A model generated the notes under the pieces. It did not search any database. It saw only the letters and a program-made list of their open reading frames with translations, and had not been told where the DNA came from. Source: Leifsonia sp. SCN 70-46 (GTDB lineage Bacteria > Actinomycetota > Actinomycetes > Actinomycetales > Microbacteriaceae). From it: 64,000 bases of DNA. Shown one piece after another: positions 39,701 through 49,316 of this stretch. Both the position numbers and the translations under genes were made by a program. Position 1 is the stretch's first letter; every line of letters starts with the position of its first letter. Where the stretch lies: positions 1,367,559 to 1,431,558 of the forward strand of contig MEFY01000002.1 in assembly GCA_001725325.1 (NCBI GenBank). Direction: 5' to 3'.

Positions 39701-41295
39701 AGCGGGATGTTCCCGTGCTTCTTGGGCGGCAGCGAGGCGCGCTTGGTGCGCAGGGCGCGCAGCGCCTTGATGACCGCGACGCGCGTGGCCGCGGGCTCGA
39801 TGACGCCGTCGAGCTCGCCGCGCTCGGCGGCGAGGAACGGGGACGCCACGTTGTACGTGTACTCGTTGGCGAGGCGCGTGCGCACCGCCGCCACATCCTC
39901 GCCGGCCGCCTCCGCCGCCTTGATCTCGCCGCGGTAGATGATGTTGACCGCGCCCTGGCCGCCCATGACGGCGATCTCGGCGGTCGGCCAGGCGTAGTTG
40001 AGGTCGGCGCCCATCTGCTTGGACCCCATGACGATGTAGGCACCGCCGTAGGCCTTGCGCGTGATGACGGTCACGAGCGGGACTGTCGCCTCGGCGTAGG
40101 CGTAGAGGAGCTTCGCGCCGCGGCGGATGACGCCCGTCCACTCCTGGTCGGTGCCGGGCAGGTAGCCGGGCACGTCGACGAGGGTGAGGATCGGGATGTT
40201 GAACGCGTCGCAGAAGCGCAGGAAGCGCGCCGCCTTCTCGCCCGCCTCGATGTTGAGGGTGCCTGCCATGGCCTGCGGCTGGTTGGCGATGATGCCCACC
40301 GAGCGGCCCTCGACGCGGCCGAAGCCCACGACGATGTTGGGCGCGTAGAGCGGCTGCGTCTCGAGGAAGTCGCCGTTGTCGACGATGTGCTCGATGACGG
40401 TCTTGACGTCGTACGGCTGGTTGGGGCTGTCGGGGATGAGCGAGTTGAGCTTGCGGTCCTCGTCGGTGATCTCGAGCTCGACCTCGCTCTCGTAGACGGG
40501 GGACTCCGCGAGGTTGTTGTCGGGGAGGAACCCGATGAGGGTGCGCGCGTAGTCGAGCGCGTCATCCTCGTCGCTCGCGAGGTAGTGCGCGACGCCCGAG
40601 ATCTTGTTGTGGGTGAGCGCGCCGCCGAGCTCCTCCATGCCGACATCCTCGCCCGTGACGGTCTTGATGACGTCGGGGCCGGTGACGAACATCTGCGAGG
40701 TCTTGTCGACCATGATGACGAAGTCGGTGAGCGCGGGGCCGTAGACGGCACCGCCCGCGGCGGGGCCCATGACGATCGAGATCTGGGGGATGACGCCCGA
40801 CGACTGCGTGTTGCGGCGGAAGATCTCGCCGTACTTGCCGAGGGCGACGACGCCCTCCTGGATGCGCGCGCCGCCCGAGTCGAGCATGCCGATGATGGGC
40901 ACGCCCGTCTTGAGCGCGTGGTCCATGACCTTGAGGATCTTCTCGCCCGCGACCTCGCCGAGCGAGCCCCCGAAGATCGTGAAGTCCTGGGAGTACACGG
41001 CGACCTGACGGCCGTGGATGGTGCCGAGGCCCGTGACCACCGCATCGCCGTAGGGGCGGCTCTTCTCCATGCCGAACGCGTGGGTGCGGTGGCGCACGAA
41101 CTCGTCGAGCTCGACGAACGAGCCGTGGTCGAGCAGCTGCTCGATGCGCTCGCGCGCCGTCTTCTTGCCCTTGGCGTGCTGCTTCTCGATGGCGGCCTCG
41201 CCGCTCGCGGTCACGGCCTCGTGATAGCGCACCTTGAGGTCGGCGATGCGCCCAGCGGTCGTGGACAGGTCAGGGACAGGGGTTTCGTCGGTCAC
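39697..41295 (-). CDS. accD: Acyl-CoA carboxylase beta subunit (carboxyltransferase)
   Basis: The 532-residue carboxyltransferase belongs to the AccD5/PccB group that makes methylmalonyl- or malonyl-CoA. Acyl-CoA and biotin-binding regions are conserved: [13 protein letters not shown] near residue 140, [16 protein letters not shown] near 178, [16 protein letters not shown] near 198 and the C-terminal [14 protein letters not shown] near 412. GTG 41295 has TAAAGT 6 nt upstream, so it is probably leaderless. It is divergent from birA and coupled to accE. Confidence 0.95.
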   Translation of the reverse strand: MTDETPVPDLSTTAGRIADLKVRYHEAVTASGEAAIEKQHAKGKKTARERIEQLLDHGSFVELDEFVRHRTHAFGMEKSRPYGDAVVTGLGTIHGRQVAVYSQDFTIFGGSLGEVAGEKILKVMDHALKTGVPIIGMLDSGGARIQEGVVALGKYGEIFRRNTQSSGVIPQISIVMGPAAGGAVYGPALTDFVIMVDKTSQMFVTGPDVIKTVTGEDVGMEELGGALTHNKISGVAHYLASDEDDALDYARTLIGFLPDNNLAESPVYESEVELEITDEDRKLNSLIPDSPNQPYDVKTVIEHIVDNGDFLETQPLYAPNIVVGFGRVEGRSVGIIANQPQAMAGTLNIEAGEKAARFLRFCDAFNIPILTLVDVPGYLPGTDQEWTGVIRRGAKLLYAYAEATVPLVTVITRKAYGGAYIVMGSKQMGADLNYAWPTAEIAVMGGQGAVNIIYRGEIKAAEAAGEDVAAVRTRLANEYTYNVASPFLAAERGELDGVIEPAATRVAVIKALRALRTKRASLPPKKHGNIPL

Positions 41296-41358
41296 GCTGT
41301 CACTTTACCCACCACCCCCTGCCGCACGTCGTTGGGGGAACGTACAAAGATAGGGAGC

Positions 41359-42087
41359 ATGCTCCTACCCCTCAGCACCGCCGTAGCCGATCGTCTCGAG
41401 TTGCTCGACGAGGCCGGCTCGACGAACGCCGTGCTCGCCGAGCGGGCGCGCGCGGGTTCCGCGCGCGAGTTCGACGTTGTCGTGACGACGAGCCAGACCG
41501 CGGGCAAGGGGCGTCTGGGGCGGACGTGGGTCGCGCCGCCGGGCAAGACGATCGCGGTGTCGGTGCTGCTCGCACCGGCCGCCGACCGGCTGCCGTGGGT
41601 GCCGCTCGTGGCGGGGCTCGCGATGGCGCGCGCCGTCCGCTCCCTCGTCACGGGGCACGAGGTCACGCTCAAGTGGCCCAACGACGTGCAGGTCGACGGG
41701 CTCAAGGTCTCCGGGCTCCTGGCCGAGCTCGTGCCGGGTGCCGGGGTCGTCGTGGGGGCGGGCCTCAACCTGACCATGGACGCAGCCGAGCTGCCCACGC
41801 CCGTCTCGACCTCGCTCACCCTCGTGGGCGCCGACCCGACCGACATCGTCGACCGGGCCCTCGCCGCCTACCTGGGCGAGCTGCGCCGGGCCCACGCCCT
41901 GGGGGCCGAGGATGCCCGCCGCGAGGTCGAGCGCGAGTGCAGCACGATCGGGCGCCGCGTGCGCGTCGAGCTGCCCGGCGGCGACGACCTCTACGGCACG
42001 GCCTCGGGCATCGACGAGGCCGGACGTCTCGTCGTCGACGGCCGCGCCGTCGCGGCCGGCGACGTCACCCATCTGAGGTACGAGTGA
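41359..42087 (+). CDS. birA: Biotin-[acetyl-CoA-carboxylase] ligase
   Basis: The 242-residue enzyme attaches biotin to the carrier domain of accA3. Motifs are the biotin-AMP loop TAGKGRLGRTWVAPPGK near residue 50 and KWPNDVQVDGLKVSGLL near 108, followed by the C-terminal SH3-like cap. There is no N-terminal DNA-binding domain, so it is a monofunctional ligase. AGGGAG precedes ATG 41359. Its stop overlaps the start of the PH-domain gene. Confidence 0.94.
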   Translation: MLLPLSTAVADRLELLDEAGSTNAVLAERARAGSAREFDVVVTTSQTAGKGRLGRTWVAPPGKTIAVSVLLAPAADRLPWVPLVAGLAMARAVRSLVTGHEVTLKWPNDVQVDGLKVSGLLAELVPGAGVVVGAGLNLTMDAAELPTPVSTSLTLVGADPTDIVDRALAAYLGELRRAHALGAEDARREVERECSTIGRRVRVELPGGDDLYGTASGIDEAGRLVVDGRAVAAGDVTHLRYE

Positions 42088-42560
42088 CCGAGACCGTCGT
42101 GGCCCGGCTCCGCCCGCACGCCCGGGCGCTGTTCTGGCCGACCCTGCTGCTGCTCGCCGTCGCGGCGGCGCTGGGGTTCCTCGCGCGAACATTCTCTGAA
42201 CAGTGGCAGAACATCACGATGCTCTCGGTGGCGGGCGCCGTCGTGCTCGTCGGATGGCTCGCGCCCCTGCTGCGCTGGTCGTCGCGCAGCTACACGATCA
42301 CGACGCGGAGGGTCATCGTGTCGTCGGGGCTCGTCGCGCGCCGCCGTGACGAGGTGCTGCTGAGCCGGATCTCGGGGGTCGCCGTCGAGCGGCGGGGGCT
42401 GCAGGCCGTGTTCCGCAGCGGCGACGTCGTCGTGAACGAGGAGTCGGAGCATCCCCTCGTGCTCGCCGACGTGCCCTCCGCGGGCCTCGTGCAGGCGGCA
42501 ATCCACGACCTCGTCGAGGGCACCGCGCCGTCATTCGGGGACGATAGGGTACGCGCGTGA
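42084..42560 (+). CDS. Bacterial PH-domain membrane protein (YdbS-like)
   Basis: The 158-residue protein has two TM helices (about 16-36 and 46-64) followed by a bPH2-type PH domain: SYTITTRRVIVSSGLVARRRDEVLLSRI... and VFRSGDVVVNEESEH. The function is unknown; the family is common in actinobacteria. GTG 42084 overlaps the birA stop, and its own stop overlaps the next GTG, so birA, this gene and ugd are coupled. Confidence 0.87.
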   Translation: MTETVVARLRPHARALFWPTLLLLAVAAALGFLARTFSEQWQNITMLSVAGAVVLVGWLAPLLRWSSRSYTITTRRVIVSSGLVARRRDEVLLSRISGVAVERRGLQAVFRSGDVVVNEESEHPLVLADVPSAGLVQAAIHDLVEGTAPSFGDDRVRA

Positions 42561-43858
42561 AGATCTCGGTGATCGGTTGCGGCTACCTCGGAGCCGTGCA
42601 CGCCGCCTGCATGGCGGACCTCGGCCACGACGTCGTCGGCGTCGACGTCGATCCGGCGAAGATCGCGCAGCTCGCCGCGGGCGTCGCGCCGTTCTTCGAG
42701 CCCGGCCTCGGCGACCTGCTCGCCTCGTCGCTCGCGACGGGCCGACTGCGCTTCACGACCGACATCTCCGAGGTCGCGGGATGCGACGTGCACTTCGTCG
42801 CCGTCGGCACCCCGCAGCTCGGCGACAGCTACGCGGCAGACCTCACGTACGTCGACGCCGCCGTGACGGCGCTCCTGCCGCATGTGCGCGAGGGCGACCT
42901 CGTGGCGGGCAAGAGCACGGTGCCGGTCGGCACCGCCGCGCGCCTCGCCGAGCTCGTCGAGGGTGCCGGGGCGCGCCTCGCGTGGAACCCCGAGTTCTTG
43001 CGCGAGGGCTTCGCCGTGAAGGACACCCTCTCGCCCGACCGCCTCGTGTACGGCGTGCGCCAGGGCGACGACGCCTCCGTGGCGGCGCTCGACGAGCTCT
43101 ATGCCGCGACGATCTCGCGCGGCACCCCCCGCGTGGTCACCGACTTCGCGACGGCCGAGCTCGTGAAGGTCGCCGCCAACGCGTTCCTCGCGACGAAGAT
43201 CTCGTTCATCAACGCCATGGCGGAGGTCGCCGAGGCGACGGGGGCCGACGTGACCCAGCTCGCCGACGCGATCGGCTACGACGCGCGCATCGGGCGACGG
43301 TTCCTCAACGCGGGCCTCGGCTTCGGCGGGGGGTGCCTGCCCAAGGACATCCGCGGGTTCATGGCCCGTGCCGAGGAGCTCGGCGTCGACCAGGCCCTCG
43401 AGTTCCTGCGCGAGGTGGACTCGATAAACCTGCGGCGCCGCGAGCGCATGGTCGACCTCGCGCGCGAGGTGTGCGGCGGGGATGTCGCGGGCAAGCGCAT
43501 CGCCGTGCTGGGACTCGCGTTCAAGCCCGACTCCGACGACGTGCGCGACTCCCCGGCCCTCGACGTGGCCGCCCGGCTCGCGGAGCTGGGCGCGCACGTG
43601 CTCGCCACCGACCCGGAGGCCATCGAGACATCCCGCCGCCTGCGCCCGCAGCTCGACTACGTCGCGACCGCCGAGGAGGCCGCGCGCGACGCCGACGCCG
43701 TGCTGCTGCTCACCGAGTGGAGCGTCTACCGCGAGCTCGACCCCGCGGCCCTCGGCTCAGTCGTGAGCACCCGCGCGATCGTCGACGGCAGGAACTGCCT
43801 CGACCCCGTCGCGTGGCGCGCCGCCGGCTGGCACTACCGCGCCCTCGGCAGGCCGTAG
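42557..43858 (+). CDS. ugd: UDP-glucose 6-dehydrogenase family protein
   Basis: The 433-residue enzyme oxidises a UDP- or GDP-sugar to the uronate. Rossmann motif VIGCGYLGAVHAACMADLGH (residues 5-24), WNPEFLREGFAVKD near 145 and the catalytic Cys in FGGGCLPKDIRGF near 260 are all present. UDP-glucuronate for the surface glycan is the likely product. It opens the polysaccharide region. Its last 102 bp overlap the convergent gtrA gene. Confidence 0.92.
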   Translation: MKISVIGCGYLGAVHAACMADLGHDVVGVDVDPAKIAQLAAGVAPFFEPGLGDLLASSLATGRLRFTTDISEVAGCDVHFVAVGTPQLGDSYAADLTYVDAAVTALLPHVREGDLVAGKSTVPVGTAARLAELVEGAGARLAWNPEFLREGFAVKDTLSPDRLVYGVRQGDDASVAALDELYAATISRGTPRVVTDFATAELVKVAANAFLATKISFINAMAEVAEATGADVTQLADAIGYDARIGRRFLNAGLGFGGGCLPKDIRGFMARAEELGVDQALEFLREVDSINLRRRERMVDLAREVCGGDVAGKRIAVLGLAFKPDSDDVRDSPALDVAARLAELGAHVLATDPEAIETSRRLRPQLDYVATAEEAARDADAVLLLTEWSVYRELDPAALGSVVSTRAIVDGRNCLDPVAWRAAGWHYRALGRP

Positions 43859-44290
43859 CGGCATCGACCGGCTCGGGTGGAACACCCAGTAGCGGTAGAA
43901 CGCGAAGCGGAAGACCGTGCCGAGCCCCAGGCCGATGATGTTGCCCGCGATGTTGTCGGCGAGCACGCTCGTGAACCCGAGCGCGTAGTGCGAGACCCAC
44001 AGGCACGCGAGGGTGATGAGCATGCCCCCCACGCTCACGAGCACGAACTCGGTGCCCTCGCGCACGACCTGCGCGCGCTTGGTGGCGTTGAAGGTCCAGT
44101 AGCGGTTGCCGACGTAGTTCGCGGCGATCGCGAGCGAGGTCGAGACGACCTTCGCGATGAACGGGCCCTCGTGGATCACCGACGGCTCGAGCACCGTCGC
44201 GCGCAGGATGTTGAAGACGCCCACGTCGATGACGAACCCGACGAGGCCGACGACGCCGAAGCGCGCGAGCTGCGTGGCGAGCAGGCGCAT
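43757..44290 (-). CDS. GtrA-like polysaccharide membrane protein with extended tail
   Basis: The 177-residue protein has four TM helices (FGVVGLVGFVIDVGVF, VVSTSLAIAANYVGNRYWTF, LITLACLWVSHYALGF, NIIGLGLGTVFRFAFYRYWVF). This is the GtrA/DPMS pattern of lipid-linked sugar flippase-like proteins. The fold ends at YRYWVFHPSRS. The following 36 or so residues are disordered and lie antisense to the 3' end of ugd, a probable loss of the original stop. GGGGGA precedes ATG 44290. Confidence 0.87.
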   Translation of the reverse strand: MRLLATQLARFGVVGLVGFVIDVGVFNILRATVLEPSVIHEGPFIAKVVSTSLAIAANYVGNRYWTFNATKRAQVVREGTEFVLVSVGGMLITLACLWVSHYALGFTSVLADNIAGNIIGLGLGTVFRFAFYRYWVFHPSRSMPLRPAEGAVVPAGGAPRDGVEAVPAVDDRAGAHD

Positions 44291-44352
44291 GGCGGGTCCC
44301 CCGGGGTGCGACAGAATGGGATGGTCGGTGAAGTGTAACTGAGGAGAAGTGC

Positions 44353-45459
44353 GTGACCCTGAGCGTTGGTGTGATCGGCGGTGGCCAGCTCGCACGCATG
44401 ATGGTGCCCCCCGCGGTCGAGCTCGGGCTCGACATCCGCGTGCTCGCCGAGAGCGCAGGAGAATCGGCCGGGATCGCCGTCACGCAGCTCGGCGACTACC
44501 GCAGCGCCGACGACGTCCTGCGGTTCGCGCAGGGCGTCGACGTCGTGACCTTCGACCACGAGCACGTGCCCCAGGCCGTGCTTCGCGCGCTCGTCGACGC
44601 GGGAGTCGCCGTGCGCCCCGGCCCCGACGCGCTGCTCTTCGCGCAGGACAAGCTGCGCATGCGCGAGCGGCTCGGCGCCCTCGGCCTGCCCATGCCCGAG
44701 TGGGGTGCCGTGTCGTCGATCGCCGACCTCGACCTGTTCCTCGCCACGCACGGCGGCCGCGCGGTCGTGAAGACCGCGCGCGGCGGCTACGACGGCAAGG
44801 GCGTGCGCGTCGTGTCGTCGGGGGCCGAGGTCGCCGACTGGTTCGATGACGACGACCCGCTGCTCGTGGAGGAGCTCGTCGACTTCCGTCGCGAGCTCTC
44901 GCAGATGCTCGCGCGCCGGCCCTCCGGCGAGATCGCGCTGTGGCCTCTCGTCGAGTCGATCCAGCGCGGGGGAGTGTGCGCCGAGGTCATCGCCCCCGCA
45001 CCCTCGAGCACAGGGCGGCTGCGCGAGGTCGCGGCCGAGATCGCCACGACCATCGCCGCCGAGCTCGGCGTGACGGGCGCGCTCGCGGTCGAGCTCTTCG
45101 AGACCACCGACGAGCGGCTGCTCGTCAACGAGCTCGCGATGCGCCCGCACAACAGCGGCCACTGGTCGATCGACGGCTCGGAGACGAGCCAGTTCGAGCA
45201 GCACCTGCGTGCCGTGCTCGACCTGCCGCTCGGCCCCACGGCGACGCGCGCGCCCTGGAGCGTCATGGTCAACGTGCTCGGCGGCACGGCCGAGAACCGC
45301 TACCCCGCGGCCCTCGCCGACCAGCCGGGCGCGAAGTACCACTTCTACGGCAAGGATCCGCGGCCCGGCCGCAAGGTCGGCCACGTCACGGCGGTGGGCT
45401 ACGAGCTCGAGGATGTCGTGTTCCGGGCGCGTGCCGCAGCGGCGTTCTTTGAGGATTGA
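44353..45459 (+). CDS. purK: 5-(carboxyamino)imidazole ribonucleotide synthase
   Basis: The 368-residue ATP-grasp enzyme makes N5-CAIR from AIR, bicarbonate and ATP in purine synthesis. Motifs: GVIGGGQLARMMV at the N-terminus, VVKTARGGYDGKGVRVV near 138, VEELVDFRRELSQ near 175, and NELAMRPHNSGHWSIDG near 257. GAGGAG is 6 nt before GTG 44353. purE follows after 16 bp. Confidence 0.96.
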   Translation: MTLSVGVIGGGQLARMMVPPAVELGLDIRVLAESAGESAGIAVTQLGDYRSADDVLRFAQGVDVVTFDHEHVPQAVLRALVDAGVAVRPGPDALLFAQDKLRMRERLGALGLPMPEWGAVSSIADLDLFLATHGGRAVVKTARGGYDGKGVRVVSSGAEVADWFDDDDPLLVEELVDFRRELSQMLARRPSGEIALWPLVESIQRGGVCAEVIAPAPSSTGRLREVAAEIATTIAAELGVTGALAVELFETTDERLLVNELAMRPHNSGHWSIDGSETSQFEQHLRAVLDLPLGPTATRAPWSVMVNVLGGTAENRYPAALADQPGAKYHFYGKDPRPGRKVGHVTAVGYELEDVVFRARAAAAFFED

Positions 45460-45475
45460 CACCTACGCTTGACGG

Positions 45476-45976
45476 GTGACTGAACCCCTCGTGTCCGTGG
45501 TCATGGGCTCCGACTCCGACTGGAGCGTCATGGCCGACGCCGCGACGGCGCTCGCCGAGTTCGGCATCCCGCACGAGGTGCGGGTCGTCTCCGCGCACCG
45601 CACGCCCGAGGGCATGATCGCCTACGGCAAGGAGGCCGCGGGCCGCGGCCTCCGCGTCATCATCGCGGGCGCGGGCGGCGCCGCCCACCTGCCCGGCATG
45701 CTCGCCTCGGTCACCACGCTCCCCGTCGTCGGAGTGCCCGTGCCGCTCGCCAAGCTCGACGGCCTCGACTCGCTCCTGTCGATAGTGCAGATGCCCGCGG
45801 GCATCCCCGTCGCGACGGTCTCCATCGGCGGCGCGCGCAATGCGGGACTGCTCGCGGCGCGCATCCTCGCCTCGGGGGATGCGGCCCTGACGCAGAAGCT
45901 CGCCGACCACGCCCGCTCGCTCGAGGCCCTCGTCGCCGAGAAGGACGCCGCCCTCAACGCCTCGCTAGGACGATGA
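45476..45976 (+). CDS. purE: N5-carboxyaminoimidazole ribonucleotide mutase
   Basis: The 166-residue class I PurE converts N5-CAIR to CAIR. It has [25 protein letters not shown] and [17 protein letters not shown], with the catalytic His in SAHRTP. Although it follows purK closely, GTG 45476 has no Shine-Dalgarno. TACGCT at 45464-45469 lies 6 nt upstream, suggesting an additional leaderless start. Its stop overlaps the LCP start (ATGA). Confidence 0.96.
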   Translation: MTEPLVSVVMGSDSDWSVMADAATALAEFGIPHEVRVVSAHRTPEGMIAYGKEAAGRGLRVIIAGAGGAAHLPGMLASVTTLPVVGVPVPLAKLDGLDSLLSIVQMPAGIPVATVSIGGARNAGLLAARILASGDAALTQKLADHARSLEALVAEKDAALNASLGR

Positions 45977-47340
45977 CGAGCACGAGCCCCGTCCGCGACC
46001 CGGACCTGCGCGACGAGAGCGTCATGACCCGCCGCGCGTGGGTGCTGCTCGTGGTCGGCGCGCTCATCCCCGGCGCCGCCCAGCTGCTCGCGGGCAACCG
46101 CAGGCTCGGCAGGTTCGGGGTCACGACCACGTTCATCCTGTGGGCCGTCGTCGTCATCGGCGCGCTGCTCTACTTCTTCGCGCGCCCGACGGCGATCACG
46201 CTCGCCACCAACCCGATAGTGCTGTGGCTCGGCCAGGCGGTGCTGCTCTTCTACGGCGTGCTGTGGGTCGTGCTCGGCCTCGACACGCTGCGGCTCATCC
46301 GCCTCGTGCGGGTCGCCCCGCGCGCCCGCGCCGCCGTCGCGGGCCTCGCGATAGTCGGCCTCGTCGCGGTGGGCGGCACCGCCGCCTACGGGGTCATGGT
46401 CGCGGGCGTCACGCGCGACACCGTCGGCGACGTGTTCGCCGGGCAGACCGTCGTGCCGCCCGTGGACGGCCGGTACAACTTCATGCTCCTCGGCGGCGAT
46501 GCGGGCGAGGACCGCGACGGCCTGCGCCCCGACTCCATCTCGGTCGTGAGCGTCGAGGCCGAGACGGGCAAGGCCACGATCATCGGCATCCCGCGCAACA
46601 TGCAGTACGTGCCCTTCGTCGCGGGCTCCCCGATGCTCGCGGAGTACCCGGACGGCTACGGCACCGACGGCTGCGACGTCGACGCGTGCCTCATCAACTC
46701 GATATACACCGAGGTCGAGCTGTACCACCCCGAGCTCTACCCCGACGCCAAGAAGAACGGCAGCAACCCCGGCATCGAGGCCATGCGCGATGCCGTCGAG
46801 GGCATGCTGGGCATCCAGATCCAGTACTACGTGCTCATCGACATGCAGGGCTTCGCCGACCTCATCGACGCGCTCGGCGGCATCACCGTCGACGTCGCGG
46901 ACCGCCTCCCGATCACCGACGAGGTCGACGAGGACGGCCAGCCCTACGACCCCGAGGTCGAGTGGATCGAGCCGGGCGTGCAGCTCATGAACGGTCCGCG
47001 CGCGCTCGCCTACGCACGCATCCGGGCGGGCACCACGGACTACGCGCGCATGGAGCGCCAGCGCCAGGTGCAGGAGGCGATCATCCAGCAGTTCGAGCCC
47101 GCCAACATCCTGAGCAAGTTCCAGGCCGTCGCGAAGGCCGGGGCGCAGGTCGTGAGCACCGACATCCCGCAGGCCGTGCTCGGGCAGTTCGTCGACCTCG
47201 CGGGCAAGTCGCGCGCGCAGGAGATCGCGACGCTCGAGCTCGTGCCGCCGGACGTCGACCCGGACGATCCCGACTACGCCTACGTGCTCGAGCTCGTCGC
47301 GAGCGCCCTCGTCATCGCGACCCCCGACCCGAAGGACTAG
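45973..47340 (+). CDS. LCP (LytR-CpsA-Psr) family cell-wall glycopolymer ligase
   Basis: The 455-residue protein has four hydrophobic segments in the first 145 residues (the last at [21 protein letters not shown]), then an extracellular LCP domain (about 165-400): [54 protein letters not shown] and [17 protein letters not shown], which hold the family Arg and Asp residues. LCP enzymes move lipid-linked glycans onto peptidoglycan. This one probably anchors the glycan built by the neighbouring genes. It is coupled to purE by ATGA. Confidence 0.92.
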   Translation: MTSTSPVRDPDLRDESVMTRRAWVLLVVGALIPGAAQLLAGNRRLGRFGVTTTFILWAVVVIGALLYFFARPTAITLATNPIVLWLGQAVLLFYGVLWVVLGLDTLRLIRLVRVAPRARAAVAGLAIVGLVAVGGTAAYGVMVAGVTRDTVGDVFAGQTVVPPVDGRYNFMLLGGDAGEDRDGLRPDSISVVSVEAETGKATIIGIPRNMQYVPFVAGSPMLAEYPDGYGTDGCDVDACLINSIYTEVELYHPELYPDAKKNGSNPGIEAMRDAVEGMLGIQIQYYVLIDMQGFADLIDALGGITVDVADRLPITDEVDEDGQPYDPEVEWIEPGVQLMNGPRALAYARIRAGTTDYARMERQRQVQEAIIQQFEPANILSKFQAVAKAGAQVVSTDIPQAVLGQFVDLAGKSRAQEIATLELVPPDVDPDDPDYAYVLELVASALVIATPDPKD

Positions 47341-47355
47341 CCTGCGCCGGGAGGC

Positions 47356-48462
47356 TCAGAGGTCGGCGTGCAGCTGCCAGATCTTCTCGGCGGCGCTGCG
47401 CCAGCTGAAGGCCTTGGCGCGGTCGGAGCCCGAGTAGGCGAGTCGTTCCGCGAGGGCGGCGTCGGAGAGCACCGACGTGATCGCCGCGGCGAGGCGCTCC
47501 GGATAGCCCTCGGGGTCGTCCCGCTCGACGACCACCCCCGCGTCGACCGCGAGCTCGAGCAGCGCGGGGGCGTCGGAGTGCACGACGGGCGTGCCGAGCG
47601 CGAAGGCCTCGAGCACGGACATGCCGAAGCCCTCCTCGAGCTCGGGCGAGACGTAGACGGCGGCGCGGTCGAGCACGACCGCGAGGTCGGGGTCGGTGAG
47701 CGTGCCGAGGCCGCGCACGCGCGCGTTGCCCGCGATGGCGGGATCGTCGGCCTCGGGCCCCACGATGAGCAGGGGCACGTCGTCGTCGATGCGCGGCAGC
47801 GCCTCGATGAGAGGGAGGATGCCGCGGCGCGGCTCGAAGCCGCCGATCGCGAGCAGGTAGGTGCCGGGCAGCCCCAGGCGCTCGGCCCGCTCGTCGGCGT
47901 CGGACGGCACATCGAGGGCCGTGCTCGCCGCAGCGCTCACGACGCGCACGCGGTCGCCGAGGTCGATGATGTCGCGCAGCTCGTCGGCGACGGCGTGGCT
48001 CGGCACGACGACCGCGTCGGCGTAGCGCTGCGCGCGCTTGAGCATGGCCCTGTGCCACGAGACCGTGCGCGGGCTGAGCGAGCCGGGGTGGCTCCACGCG
48101 AGGGTGTCGTGCACGGTCACGGCGATCTGGTCGCCGTCGTTGAGCCGGTCGTGGCGGGCGAGCGGGGCGAGCAGGCTCGTCGCGTGCACCATGCCCGTGC
48201 CGGGAAGGCGGGTGAAGCCGTGCTGCCACGCCGCCTGCAGCTCGCGGCGCGCGAGCGCGCTCTTGTGCAGGGCGTGCAGCCCGGGCAGCCGCTCGTCGAT
48301 GGCGGCGTACTCGGCCTCCGTCGACGCCGCGACGAACGCCTCGACCGTGCAGCCGCGCGGAGCCGTGGCGATGAGCTCGCGCGTGAGCTCCTCCGTGTAC
48401 CGGCCGACGCTCCCGGGCGTGGTCGTGAGCATCTCGTCGAGGATGACGCGCAAGGTGGTCAT
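47356..48462 (-). CDS. GT4-type glycosyltransferase
   Basis: The 368-residue protein is a GT-B retaining glycosyltransferase: VRVILDEMLTTTPGSVGRYTEE at the N-terminus, ADAVVVPSHAVADELRD near 155, LAIGGFEPRRGILPLIEAL near 195 and the nucleotide-sugar motif VYVSPELEEGFGMSVLEAFALG near 280. The acceptor and donor are unknown; rhamnose or mannose is plausible beside rml genes. Its ATG overlaps the rmlD stop (ATGA). Confidence 0.9.
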   Translation of the reverse strand: MTTLRVILDEMLTTTPGSVGRYTEELTRELIATAPRGCTVEAFVAASTEAEYAAIDERLPGLHALHKSALARRELQAAWQHGFTRLPGTGMVHATSLLAPLARHDRLNDGDQIAVTVHDTLAWSHPGSLSPRTVSWHRAMLKRAQRYADAVVVPSHAVADELRDIIDLGDRVRVVSAAASTALDVPSDADERAERLGLPGTYLLAIGGFEPRRGILPLIEALPRIDDDVPLLIVGPEADDPAIAGNARVRGLGTLTDPDLAVVLDRAAVYVSPELEEGFGMSVLEAFALGTPVVHSDAPALLELAVDAGVVVERDDPEGYPERLAAAITSVLSDAALAERLAYSGSDRAKAFSWRSAAEKIWQLHADL

Positions 48463-49316
48463 CGTGCTCCCAGGGCTCCCGTGCTGAATGCCTCGGCGAG
48501 CGCCTCGCGCCAGTCCCGCAGCGGCTCGAGCCCCGCTGCCTGCCACGCGGAGTGGCCGAGCACGGAGTACGACGGACGCGGTGCCGGGCGGACGAAGAGC
48601 GCGCTCTCGGTCGGCACGACCCTAGCAGGATCATGCCCGCCCAGCTCGAAGACCGCTCGCGCGAAGTCGAACCAGCTCGCCCGGCCCGAGTTGGTGCCGT
48701 GGTAGATGCCTGCGGGGGCGGAGGCGTCGAGCATCCGCACGATCTGGCCCGCGAGGTCCTTCGTCCACGTGGGCTGCCCGACCTGGTCGGTCACGACGTC
48801 GACGGTGTCGCGCTCCGCGGCGAGGCGCAGCATCGTGCGCGCGAAGTTGTTGCCGTGCTCGCCGTAGAGCCAGGCCGTGCGCACGACGCGGGTGCCCGCG
48901 GGGTTCGCCTCGAGAGCGAGCCGCTCGCCCTCGGCCTTGGTGCGGCCGTACGCCGACCGGGGGTCGCGCGGAGCGTCCTCGGCGTAGGGCGTCGTCGCCT
49001 CGCCGTCGAACACGTAGTCGGTGGAGAGCTGCACGAGGGCGGTGCCGTGGCGGGCGGTCGCGAGCGCGAGGTTGTGGGCGCCGAGCGCGTTGACCGCGTG
49101 GGCCTGCGCCTCGTGGGTCTCGGCGTCGTCGACGCGCGTGTAGGCGGAGGCGTTGATGACGATGTCGTAGCCCGCGGCCGCGGCGAGCACGGCCCCGGCA
49201 TCGGTCACGTCGAGCTGCGCGCGGGTGAGGCCCGTGGCATCCCTGCCCTCCAGGACCGTCAGGAGGTCGGTGCCGAGCATGCCCCCGGCGCCGACGACGA
49301 GGTAGCGCGGGCTCAC
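48459..49316 (-). CDS. rmlD: dTDP-4-dehydrorhamnose reductase
   Basis: The 285-residue SDR enzyme carries out the last step of dTDP-L-rhamnose synthesis. Motifs: VVGAGGMLGTDLL (residues 7-19), INASAYTRVDDAE near 54, QLSTDYVFDGE near 96, and the catalytic pair in AYGRTKAEGE near 120. GTG 49316 overlaps the rmlB stop by GTGA. Together with rmlB here and rmlA/rmlC on the plus strand the pathway is complete. Confidence 0.95.
   Translation of the reverse strand: MSPRYLVVGAGGMLGTDLLTVLEGRDATGLTRAQLDVTDAGAVLAAAAGYDIVINASAYTRVDDAETHEAQAHAVNALGAHNLALATARHGTALVQLSTDYVFDGEATTPYAEDAPRDPRSAYGRTKAEGERLALEANPAGTRVVRTAWLYGEHGNNFARTMLRLAAERDTVDVVTDQVGQPTWTKDLAGQIVRMLDASAPAGIYHGTNSGRASWFDFARAVFELGGHDPARVVPTESALFVRPAPRPSYSVLGHSAWQAAGLEPLRDWREALAEAFSTGALGAR

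Noticed and set aside
45449-45475. TTGACA at 45456 as a -35 element for purE
   Set aside because: It is only 2 nt from the TACGCT hexamer, so the spacing is impossible for a sigma-A-type promoter; only the -10 at leaderless distance is kept.
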